Shown here piece after piece: positions 55,699 to 64,000 of a stretch of 64,000 nucleotides of DNA. The notes below the pieces were generated by a model. It was not told the origin of the DNA and did no database searches. It worked only from the letters and a program-made list of their open reading frames with translations. Made by a program: the position numbers and the translations under genes. Each line of letters opens with the position of its first letter. Positions within the stretch are counted from its first letter, which is position 1. Source of the stretch: Camillea tinctor (lineage: Eukaryota > Ascomycota > Sordariomycetes > Xylariales > Xylariaceae); assembly GCA_022578605.1 (NCBI GenBank), contig MU394073.1:186001-250000 (forward strand), in the 5' to 3' direction.

Positions 55699-57227
55699 AG
55701 TTGCGGACTTGTCGAACCTAGGAGGTGGCCAGAATATGATGCCTCATTAGAAGACGGCTGGCGGATGTTTAACAGAGAAATACCGGCGACGACAGAGATG
55801 AGATGCAAGGCTGCGTACGTGTTTGAGTAAAGAAAGATCCAACGCGTCGATCCATAGGTTGGGGAGATGTTGGTTTAGGTAGGTAGATAGGAGCTGGAAG
55901 GTGGGGGGGATTTAAACTCCATATGCCTTATATGATGTTGGTGAGGTAAGTGAAAACGGCAGGAGGGGTGTGCGGGGTCTAAAAGTAAAAAACTACCCAA
56001 GGCTGGTAGTCTAGGTAATAAGCTTCAAGCGAGGAAGTTCCAAAAGACATAGGTTACTATCCATGTCCACCGGTATGGATGTACTTACATGTAAGCCATG
56101 CAGCTTTACGTAGTGCTTAGCTTATGTAGTAATTATACTTAGAAGATAGGTAAGTACACCTAGACAGACCAGAGCATTTAGGTTAGCTTGGTTTATTTTC
56201 AACCTAATATATTGTTGGCATTTTTGTTATGTTGGTACAACCTCTTCTAGGTTCTCAAAAGTCCCTTGCCTAGTATCTAGATATCGACATACTTACTAAG
56301 TAGGCATGTGTTTTTATACTTTTTTTATACTTTTTACACAGCACGATGGGTTTTGTTTAAAGCATCCAGTACATTAAACCATGTTGTTTTGAATAAATAA
56401 AATGGTGATAGATATAAGCAAATACGGGGGTACGTATAAAGTATACAGATCTGATATCTACAACTGTGTTAAAGATAACTACCTAACCTAGGTACAGAAG
56501 TAAGTGTAGCAAACACCTAAAATTCCCATATCTTAGCTAGTACCTTTATCAGTAAGTACATGTTGCTATTATTTAAAAGAGGAATTATTCAAAAGAGGAT
56601 ACAACATTAGTATAAACAGAATCCCCGCTTTTCGAAGATTAAGCCATGTTTTGAATGACCTTTTAAAGTTCTCTTAACCTTATTATTTTTTTAAAAAAAA
56701 AAGAAAAAAAGAGCATTGGGGAGATAAAAAAAGAAAAAAAAGAAAAAAAATCCATGAACCCAGTCAAGTCTTACCCCAGTCCTACAACCTAGTCTCAAGC
56801 TGCAGGGTCCGAAACCAGCTTAGATCCCCCAAAAATCACATTGTAGTCGCGACCTACTCTGCTACTTTAAATCCTAGGAATTGCCAGGCGGTGAAGAGGA
56901 AGGAACTAATAGGTGTAAGCTGGCTACTACTAGTGTAGCTACCCTTGTAACTAATCTACTACCTCAATCTCATTATATCGCCTATCTTCAATTAATTATG
57001 TAGAAACTACTACTACTTCTACTTTGTCAACTTTCGTCTGCTAAACTTCACAATTGTCATATTCATACTACTAATTAATCTTTTTTTTCTTTACATATCC
57101 ACCAATTGGCCTCCTTCATCTCGAAATAGAGATACCGGGAAAAAGGAGAAGGAAAAGGAAAAGGAAAAGGAAAAGAGAGAAAGGGCACAAAGCCAAGGTA
57201 GCATCGAACCTCATAAATCCCACCACA
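55699..57227. promoter_or_regulatory. large divergent intergenic region between E2 and ERG26
   Basis: 1.5 kb, AT-rich. It is dense in ACCTAGGT, TAGGTA and AGGTTAG words (55876-56540), with A-runs at 56690-56750 and a (GGAAAA)n purine tract at 57147-57182 just before ERG26. No gene seen. Confidence 0.55.
57147..57182. repeat. (GGAAAA)n purine tract upstream of ERG26
   Basis: About four tandem GGAAAA units ending 46 bp before the ATG; probably in the 5' UTR or core promoter. Confidence 0.85.
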
Positions 57228-58473
57228 ATGACTGCCACTACCGCCACCACCAAAGTTCCGGTTGAACAAGCCCAGCTCGGCCGTGTTCTTGTCATCGGCG
57301 GATGTGGATTCCTGGGCCATCATGTGGTGAACCTGCTACTGCGCGACTGGAAGTGCGATGCCATATCGGTAGTAGACATCCGGTGTCAGCGCAACCGACG
57401 ACCGGCGTCCGACGGTGTGGAGTATGTCGAGGCCGACATCACCGATAGCGAGGGTCTAGTTAAGGTCTTCGAGTCCCTCCGCCCCGACGTCGTCATCCAT
57501 ACAGCTTCACCTGTCGCCCAGGGCGGTGGTGCCACCAATGAGCTATTCCGCAAGGTCAATATCGAGGGTACGCGCACCGTTATCGATGTGTGCCGGCGCA
57601 CCACCGTCAAGGCCCTCGTCTACACGAGCTCTGCTAGTGTTATGAGCGACAACCGCTCCGACCTCATCAATGCCAATGAGGACTACCCCGTCATCCGGGG
57701 CAAGCAACAGTCTGAATACTACTCCGAAACGAAGGTAAGAGATTCTTCTCTGCTCCCTCCACTCTTTACCCCTTTTCTCCATTTAACTAACTCCATGCTT
57801 TCCCTCCCCTCTATCGCAGGCCCATGCCGAACAACTCGTCCTCGAAGCAAACCGCGCCGAACCCCTTCCCGACTCGCCTTCGACCGGCCTGTTCCTCACA
57901 ACCGCAATCCGGCCCTCGGGTATCTTTGGCGAGGGTGACGTGCAATTGGTGAAGCACGCGATCATGGCGTACCGCGAGGGCAAAGACAAGGTACAGGTGG
58001 GCACGAACGAGAACCTATTCGACTTCACGTACGTAGAGAACGTGGCCCACGCGCACTTGCTAGCGGCACGGGCGCTGCTCGTGACCCACGCAGCGGGCGT
58101 GACGCCCCTCGACTATGAGCGTGTCGACGGCGAGGCCTTCATCGTCACCAATGGCAGCCCCATCTACTTCTGGGATATGATGCGCGGCATCTGGCATGCC
58201 GCCGGCTCGGAGCGTGGCACCGACCACGTCTGGCTCCTGAGCCGCGACCTCGGCATTTTCCTCGGCTTCCTCAGCGAGGTCGCCTTCTCCATCCTCCGTA
58301 AGGAGCCCACCTTCAACCGCCAGCGCATTGTCTACAGTACCATGACCCGTTACTACGACATCAGCAAGGCCCGCCGCCGCCTCGGCTACGAGCCCCTCGT
58401 GAGCCTGAGCGACGGCGTCAAGAAGACGGTCGAGTGGACGCTGGCTCAGGAGAAGCAGGCTGCGAAATCATGA
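57228..58473 (+). CDS. ERG26: sterol-4-alpha-carboxylate 3-dehydrogenase
   Basis: Two exons, 57228-57734 and 57820-58473, with an 85 bp intron; 386 residues. The NAD(P)-binding loop GGCGFLG lies at 24-30, DITD follows strand 3, and the SDR catalytic pair is Y165-S-E-T-K169, directly at the exon border. RPSGIFGEGD and GTNENLFDFTYVENVAHAHLLAA are typical of the 3beta-HSD/Erg26 family. It removes the C4 carboxyl group and oxidises C3 of ergosterol intermediates with Erg25 and Erg27 at the ER. A C-terminal hydrophobic stretch (LLSRDLGIFLGFLSEVAFSIL) fits membrane association. Confidence 0.92.
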
Positions 58474-59003
58474 TAAATCCATCCGCCTTTCTTCTCCTTC
58501 TCTTCCCCCTTTTCTCCTCATTTCACCTTTAAAGTGTGTTTTTTTTTAATATTTTCCCCTAATGTAAAAGGGAGCGGTCTGTACATTTAGAGTCTTACTT
58601 CGGCCACGCGTACATGTAAAAAGCATATTGTCATAATAGTGTCTGTCACGATAATCGAATTATGAACCTTCTTCACAATGTCTTCTTTCACTCGGCCAGG
58701 GGGGCTTTATCGTCCTCAAGCTGCAGAGAGGGTTACTATTAGCACATATCATTCATCGACAAAGTTTTCTCACATGATTTTTTCTTGTGGAATATATAAT
58801 TATCAGCAAGGTAACGTACAAATCTATCATCAACGTTCGGTATCTATTGTTACTTTTTTTCAATGTCTCGCATCGATCATATACATACGCACGCCAAAAA
58901 ACACAGACACAAAAAAAGGGGGGAGAGGGAGGGGGGGGGGGGCGAATGGAAAGGGGTGGTATATATCTCCAACCCTCCGGTCCAGGCAACTTACCCTTAC
59001 CCT
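58474..59003. other. intergenic with poly-G tract
   Basis: 530 bases. Pyrimidine-rich after ERG26, then a run of 12 G at 58931-58942 within a GGGGGAGAGGGAGG context. No gene seen. Confidence 0.5.
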
Positions 59004-59699
59004 CTATCTCCCTCCGGCCGCCGTACTTGGCCTCCTCCCTCCATACCCCCTCCCCTCACAGCAAGCCAGCGTGTTATCCAACAACGCGCACGCCTCCACC
59101 GTCGCATCCCTCAGCCTCCGTACCCCGCCCACGCTCAACCGCAAGCTCTCAAGCTGGCGGAAGTTCTCCGTGCGCGCCAGCAAGTCGGCCAGCACCCCCA
59201 CCGCCGTGTTGTACGTCGCCGCCATCGCGCCGTCGTGCTCCAGGTACCCATCAACCCCGGCGTCGCGCATGAGCCCCGCGCCGAGCGCCTGCACGGCCAC
59301 GCGCTCCAGCCCGCTGCCCCAGCGGATGCGCACGCCCGCCAGCAGCGCCTGCAGCTGCACCGGGGACGCCGTGCGCACGCCCGCCAGCGCCCACGCCGCG
59401 CACACCTCCCCCCAGCGCTCCTTGTACCCGTGACTCGACGACTTGCGCTGCCCCGCCGCGCGCCCGAACAGGTACTCCAGCAGCCGCTCCGGGCTCTCGT
59501 ACGCCTGCGCGTCCCCGCACATCTTGTGCAGCGTCGCGAGCATGCTGGACGCGGTCGCTGTGCGGCAGTTGGGGCAGCGCGTGGGGGACCCCCGGCTGGC
59601 GCCCTCGGGCGGGAGCTGCGCGAGGATGGCCTTGGGGACTGTGCCGTACTTGGGCTCGTTGTGGCAGGTGTAGGTGATGGAGGAGGACGACGACGACAT
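59004..59699 (-). CDS. GC-rich orphan protein, function unknown
   Basis: Single exon, 231 residues from ATG 59699. It begins MSSSSSSITYTCHNEPKYGTVPKAILAQLPPEG, with CPNC at 42-45, and continues with Ala/Leu/Arg-rich helical text (LAGVRTASPVQLQALLAGVRIRWGSGLERVAVQALG). The CPNC and the earlier Cys-His could bind a metal, but four clear ligands are not arranged as in a known finger. GC is far higher than in the flanks, and long frames are open on other strands too (58863-59714 plus, 59251-59796 minus), a normal effect of high GC. That makes the choice of frame less certain; this one has the best protein character and a Ser-rich start. Confidence 0.55.
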   Translation of the reverse strand: MSSSSSSITYTCHNEPKYGTVPKAILAQLPPEGASRGSPTRCPNCRTATASSMLATLHKMCGDAQAYESPERLLEYLFGRAAGQRKSSSHGYKERWGEVCAAWALAGVRTASPVQLQALLAGVRIRWGSGLERVAVQALGAGLMRDAGVDGYLEHDGAMAATYNTAVGVLADLLARTENFRQLESLRLSVGGVRRLRDATVEACALLDNTLACCEGRGYGGRRPSTAAGGR

Positions 59700-61001
59700 G
59701 GTGTCGGGGAATAACGGTATGGGTCAGGGCGGGAAGGTATATGGGAGATGGGGGATCGCTATTCTTATTGATGTTGTGAGGGAATGCGGCCGGCACAAGG
59801 TTTTTTAGTTTGTCTTATCGAGAGCAAAGGAGGTCTTGATTTCCAAACTTCTCGTTAGGAAGAAAATCTTGTTTATATATATATAAGTAATACGCCGTGC
59901 TGTACCTCATAATTGGGCTAAGTTTAGAAAAAAAAAAGTTTTTTGCCGTCGAGCGATAGTTTTCGACACAAAGAGAATAGCCCTCTCAGGTTTCATAGGA
60001 AGGTCGAAACAATATATCTTGTTCAGACAAAGAGAAAAGACCCTTTATCCTGCTTGCGGGCTATACTCCTATTGGCGAAGAATCCCTTGTTTATTGAGAA
60101 AGGAGGCGATGGTCTTGCCAGAGTTGTCCTTTTCAAAAGTCGTGTTTTCCGGGTCTTTCTAGTCCTCTGGTAGATCACAATGCTTTATTCTCCAAGGGAC
60201 ACATTCTCTATACAACAATAGTAATCTCTGTCTTAGACCTCTCAAGAAGACAAGAGTCTATACGATGTTCAAAAATTGGAAAGAAAAAAAATAAAGGAGA
60301 TCGATATACCACGATGAACAAGTCCACCGGAGCCCATTGTATCCTTCACTAGAGCCTTTAGTCCTCATTATCCTCAAATTTCATATCTTACGGCTTAGTC
60401 TAATATACTTCCGTAAGAATAATGAAGAACAGTATGCGCGGCTCGAAGTACTCGATTTATCTCTGCAAGTGACTTTATCCATTGAACATCTTGATCCATT
60501 TATCCTTTCCCAGGAGGACCTATCGTCCCGGATGCAAACTACTAACTCTAGCCTAGCCACGCTCGCTACTATTTATATATACAGACATATAGACAACAAT
60601 ACCAACAAAAATAGAAGCTCTGAGAGTAGTAAAGCCTCTAAAATATCCTCATCCCCCTCTTTCCAAGCTTATATGTTCTTAAGATAGTCCGGATTTAAAT
60701 ACCGATATACGCAATGCAAACGCCTTGATATATGTACGCCCCAAAAAAAGAGGGAATTTAAAAGCAAAGGGAAGGGTCCCTTTCCCCTAAGAAGGTGCGG
60801 AAAAGACTGATATAGGTGGTTATGATATGTCACACACAGACCTTTTTTTGCCCTCCTCAGGTTTCTCTCACCCGTGGCACACTTAACGCCATCATCCTAA
60901 CCAAAACAATGGCTGACTGCCACTGAGACTAACTATTAGCAACTCGATATAAAAAAGGTTCACTCCGACTCGTAGTATATATAAAAAGAGATGAGCTCAT
61001 T
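59700..61001. other. AT-rich intergenic stretch
   Basis: 1.3 kb with short frames only (76 codons at 59943, 116 codons at 60337), both AT-rich and without features. The right end holds the RIM8 3' UTR. Confidence 0.5.
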
Positions 61002-63488
61002 TCACCGCTCATATTTGGGTAGAGGCTCTACACTTTGCGAAGGTGCTGCCGGGCCTGCAATAGTATGATATGAATCATGCGCTCCATATCCACTATCTTC
61101 TTCTTCGAATACTGGCGCAGAAGGCTCATGGGATCCTGACGTAGAAGGGCCGGCTACATCTAAAGGAGGGGCTGATGGCTCTGCGCCATCGTAATCTTCA
61201 GGGACTTCAGGAGGCGCACTTGCTTCCTGCATAAGCCTCCGACGCTCAAGTTCTTGCTTGTCATCAGCATGGGAACCAGAGGCAGCGGCAGGTGCTAGAT
61301 CCGCTAGTGTTGGAGCGGATGGACCCTCGGTGCTCTCCTCTGCCGGTTGAGTAGCATCTTCTGCAGGGTTATCTCCTTGGATTTCAGGAGATATGCTTGG
61401 CACTGACGGTTGTGATGGGCCGGCTGCCGATTCCGAAGGATGTGTTGGGGGCTGGCTTGGCAACAGCCTCTGCTCTGCTTGGCGTACGCGCTCCTTTTCT
61501 GTAAGACCGCTATCTCTGGGCAATTCCGGGGGTGGTATATAGATTGGGGCCTGTGCTCCATGCTGCTGGAAATCATAATAGGATGTCTGGGGCGATGTGG
61601 CTGGTGGGAAATAACCTTGAGGTGACTGTGGGAATTGTCCTGGGGCATAATCCCCACCGTACTCATTCCCATCGTGATAATCATTTTGCCAGCCATAAGC
61701 TGCTTCGTCTTCTTCGAGGGGTACCTCTTGGGATGTAGGCTGTACCGTCAGGGTTGGTTGTGCTACAGCCTTCCCACGTGCGCGGCTGCTGTCCAACATC
61801 CCGACAACCACCTCAAACGAGACTGATATCACGCCCTTTTCCCTCCTCAGATGATCGGTATCAACTATGGCACCATTCCAATTTGCTAGTCGTGTTAGGT
61901 CGGCACCATACGTGTTACCAACGCTACCTGTATTTCCGCCAGGAATACTGACAGAACCCATCCTAGTTGGTTGCTGCGAAGTACCTGCTGAAGGCCCAGC
62001 AAGTTTACCGCCCAAGTCGACAACAACTTCGACATGGTATTTGAAGCTGATTAGCCCCCCAGGGACACTTTTAATACTAGGAAACACGTCTTCTGGGACC
62101 CTGACCGAGGTCGCAATATCGGCAGTAAGAGTGGTGGGGTCGATGATGAGAGGAGCGACAGCCTGTGATAGATCTTTCCGGAAAACACTGCAAGACCCAG
62201 CAGATGACAACGATAGTCCACCAAGACCTGTCCTCGACCTAGGGTAGTATTCTTCTCGCTCTAGCCGTTTAGCATCTTCTTTAGATATGTTCGCAAATAG
62301 CGATAGAGGGGGCGCGTAGTCTACGCGACCCTGACGGTATAATGTGACGATGATTCCGTGCATGCTTTTCAAACGGCGATTGTGCTCTACTCGTATTTTT
62401 ACTGGTAACAAATCCCCGGGTAGACAACCGCCTTTTAGAAGTTCAACTGTCGCGGTGATCTCCCTATCATCGGCCCCGGATACCCGGCTTCCGGCAGCCG
62501 ACTCTCCGCTCGCATCGGCACCTCTCCCATTGACAGAACCGCTGTTATTACTGACGACACTGTCTCCACTGATTTCGCTCTGTAAATCGCTTTGCAACGG
62601 ACTACGTGCTGAAATCACTCCACCAAGGCCTATCGATGATGTGTCACCGACATTGACCGAACTTCCATTCGAATTTTCATTCGCTCTTATCGAGTCTCGA
62701 TCCGACGCGGGTTCTAATGTTTCTGTCGGCACTGGGCGCTTGATCGATGGCGCCAGGGGTGATGATGTATTCTTTTTCCTCCTCGGCTTTTTGCGCATGG
62801 TTTGCATAGTGACCTTACGCTCCCTCGGTGGCACAAGAAGACCTATATCCACCTTCTCTACTAGGGCGACTTTCGTATCGCAAGTAGACGTGGGCGCTAT
62901 CGAAGTCGGACGTGTTAAGGTGGCCGTGACCATGTACGATATTGTGCCTCTTTCAAACTACCCACACTGTCAGCAAGGACCCAGCACACTGGAGAGAAAC
63001 CGGCTAGAGAGCGACCGTACATCAATACTACTCGGGAGTCCTTTGGAGGGGAAGATGAGATCGAATTCGAACTCGAACCTCGCAGGTTTAAGCCTGCCCT
63101 CACCGCATAAGACCTGCTCATCCTGAAATAGGGACGCATGGCCGTTGCCATGGTATTTGAAGTTCCGATTCCCGTCGTGTGATATCAAAGAAGGGTTTAC
63201 ACTGCCGAGCTGAGCGCCAGCGCCGGCATTCTTGTAGACGCGAACGTATCCGTGTAAAGCGACAGTCAGGTGGGTTATGCGGAAGGGCTTGACAACAGAG
63301 AGCACCACGTGTCCCTTGACGTGGTCGCCAGCCGAGTACTGGCGATGGGGCTCCTGGAGTCTCACGTGGAAATCGGCAAGGTTACGGGTTCGGGATCGGA
63401 GGGGAAAGGCAAGACGGGAGAAGAAGGAGGTCTTTGGTGGCGGCTCGTCGGGCGACAAGTGGGCAGCTTTGTCGGGATTGGAACCCAT
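61002..63488 (-). CDS. RIM8: PalF/RIM8 arrestin-like pH-response regulator
   Basis: Two exons, 63021-63488 and 61002-62957, across a 63 bp GTACGG...GGGTAG intron; 807 residues. The arrestin N domain starts near residue 35 (DFHVRLQEPHRQYSAGDHVKGHVVLSVVKPFRITHLTVALHGYVRVYK) and continues over the intron (PARFEFEFDLIFPSKGLPSSIDFERGTISYMVTATL). The arrestin C domain lies at about 300-540 (VELLKGGCLPGDLLPVKIRVEHNRRLKSMHGIIVTLYR, GGLISFKYHVEVVVDLGGKL). The long Pro/Ser/Glu-rich tail (SAPPEVPEDYDG, PLPKYER) is typical of PalF and would be phosphorylated/ubiquitinated. PalF couples the PalH/Rim21 sensor to ESCRT for PacC activation at alkaline pH. An in-frame upstream frame stops at TAG exactly before the ATG. 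Confidence 0.9.
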
Positions 63489-64000
63489 CTATTCGACGTA
63501 TCGGGATAGGGGACGACGTGCGCGCGTGGCATGACACGACACGGTATGCGTCGATGTCGTCGTCGAGGTGGTCGTGATCGGGGGATCGGATTCGGATTGA
63601 GACTTCAGGCTCGGGGGGTTTGTTAGATGGGATTCTCTCGAGACCCGGAAGATACGGGGGGTTTCTGGGCGTGGCTCAGGGGTGGTGGTCGGGGCACGGG
63701 GAACGCAAATGGCGTCAAGGACCCCTAACGCCCTATCGGAGTGGTTATATGGTAACACTACGGCGTGCGGACGCGGATATGCAGAAAAGAAGATTGGAAA
63801 GTTCTGTTTGTTCTTGGGTGTTGCATGTGCCAAGATGTGAGAGGTCTTGGTAAAAAAGACTTGGTATGAAAATGGTCGGGAACAGGCTGGTGGGTGGGTG
63901 CCAAGAGATATTCCTACTTTTAATAACTTATGGAACCTTCCCGCGGGGCTGAATAAACTACCTGACCTAACCTAACCTAACCTAACCTAACCTTAACATC
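63489..64000. other. RIM8 upstream region
   Basis: 512 bases. A 114-codon upstream frame (63489-63833) ends in TAG right before the RIM8 ATG; it may be a uORF or chance. The right end holds a (CCTAA)n repeat. Confidence 0.5.
63966..63990. repeat. (CCTAA)5 repeat
   Basis: Five perfect CCTAA units at the window's end. The unit is 5 bp, not the 6-bp CCCTAA of filamentous fungal telomeres. Confidence 0.9.

Noticed and set aside
58863..59796. Long alternative frames of 283 codons (plus) and 181 codons (minus) around the GC-rich orphan
   Set aside because: Arg/Pro/Ala-rich shadow text typical of wrong frames in high-GC DNA.
60337..60687. 116-codon frame between the GC-rich orphan and RIM8
   Set aside because: AT-rich codons, no features, no splice context; likely chance.
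63966..63990. Possible telomere: (CCTAA)5
   Set aside because: Only five units of a 5-bp word. Filamentous fungal telomeres are (CCCTAA)n with many copies, and RIM8 lies next to it. Treated as a simple repeat.
1..64000. tRNA, rRNA, CRISPR, prophage or bacterial operon features
   Set aside because: None recognised by eye. The gene structure is eukaryotic, so CRISPR and operons are not expected; a tRNA scan could still find a missed tRNA.

Overview
The window is nuclear DNA of a filamentous ascomycete (Pezizomycotina; Sordariomycetes is my best guess from protein character, not proven). The evidence is many short GT-AG introns of about 45-75 bp with CTRAY-like branch sites, a mitochondrial arginine-specific carbamoyl-phosphate synthase, a PalF/RIM8 arrestin, a DUF1746 Dsc4-like protein, and complete eukaryotic housekeeping genes without operons. 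Nothing looks prokaryotic, viral or organellar. All exon borders were worked out by hand from reading frame and splice signals.

Layout. 1-2.5 kb: CUS2/Tat-SF1-like U2 snRNP factor (cut by the left edge) and SEC66. 2.5-15.8 kb: an AT-richer accessory island between housekeeping genes. It holds an amino-acid/GABA-type permease, a fungal rhodopsin-domain membrane protein, a proline-iminopeptidase-like hydrolase, a UstYa-family (DUF3328) oxidase, a 90-residue secreted precursor with two perfect copies of a 16-residue peptide, and a POT/PTR2-type peptide transporter. 15.8-18.2 kb: RCL1 and a DSC4 homologue, tail to tail. 18.2-22.2 kb: a gene-poor 4 kb stretch with at most one doubtful small gene. 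22.2-45.9 kb: a housekeeping block of CPA2, NPL4, a PWWP + TFIIS/LEDGF-like protein, BRR2 (one uninterrupted 2246-codon frame), a coiled-coil protein and RFC2. 46.4-59.7 kb: more lineage-specific genes (membrane alpha/beta hydrolase, a disordered protein interrupted by one in-frame TAG, a Pro/Gln-rich protein, a tandem-UBC E2 enzyme, ERG26, a GC-rich orphan). 61-63.5 kb: PalF/RIM8.

The most interesting locus is 10.0-14.9 kb. Precursor, divergently transcribed UstYa oxidase and peptide transporter make up what looks like a compact fungal RiPP (dikaritin-type) biosynthetic cluster. The two core repeats differ at 11 of 48 nucleotides and every difference is synonymous. The precursor's stop codon falls exactly in register with the first arginine codon of a decayed third repeat. 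The core peptide has Trp and Phe but no Tyr, unlike the Tyr-based ustiloxin, phomopsin and asperipin cores. The product and the roles of the neighbours are inference.
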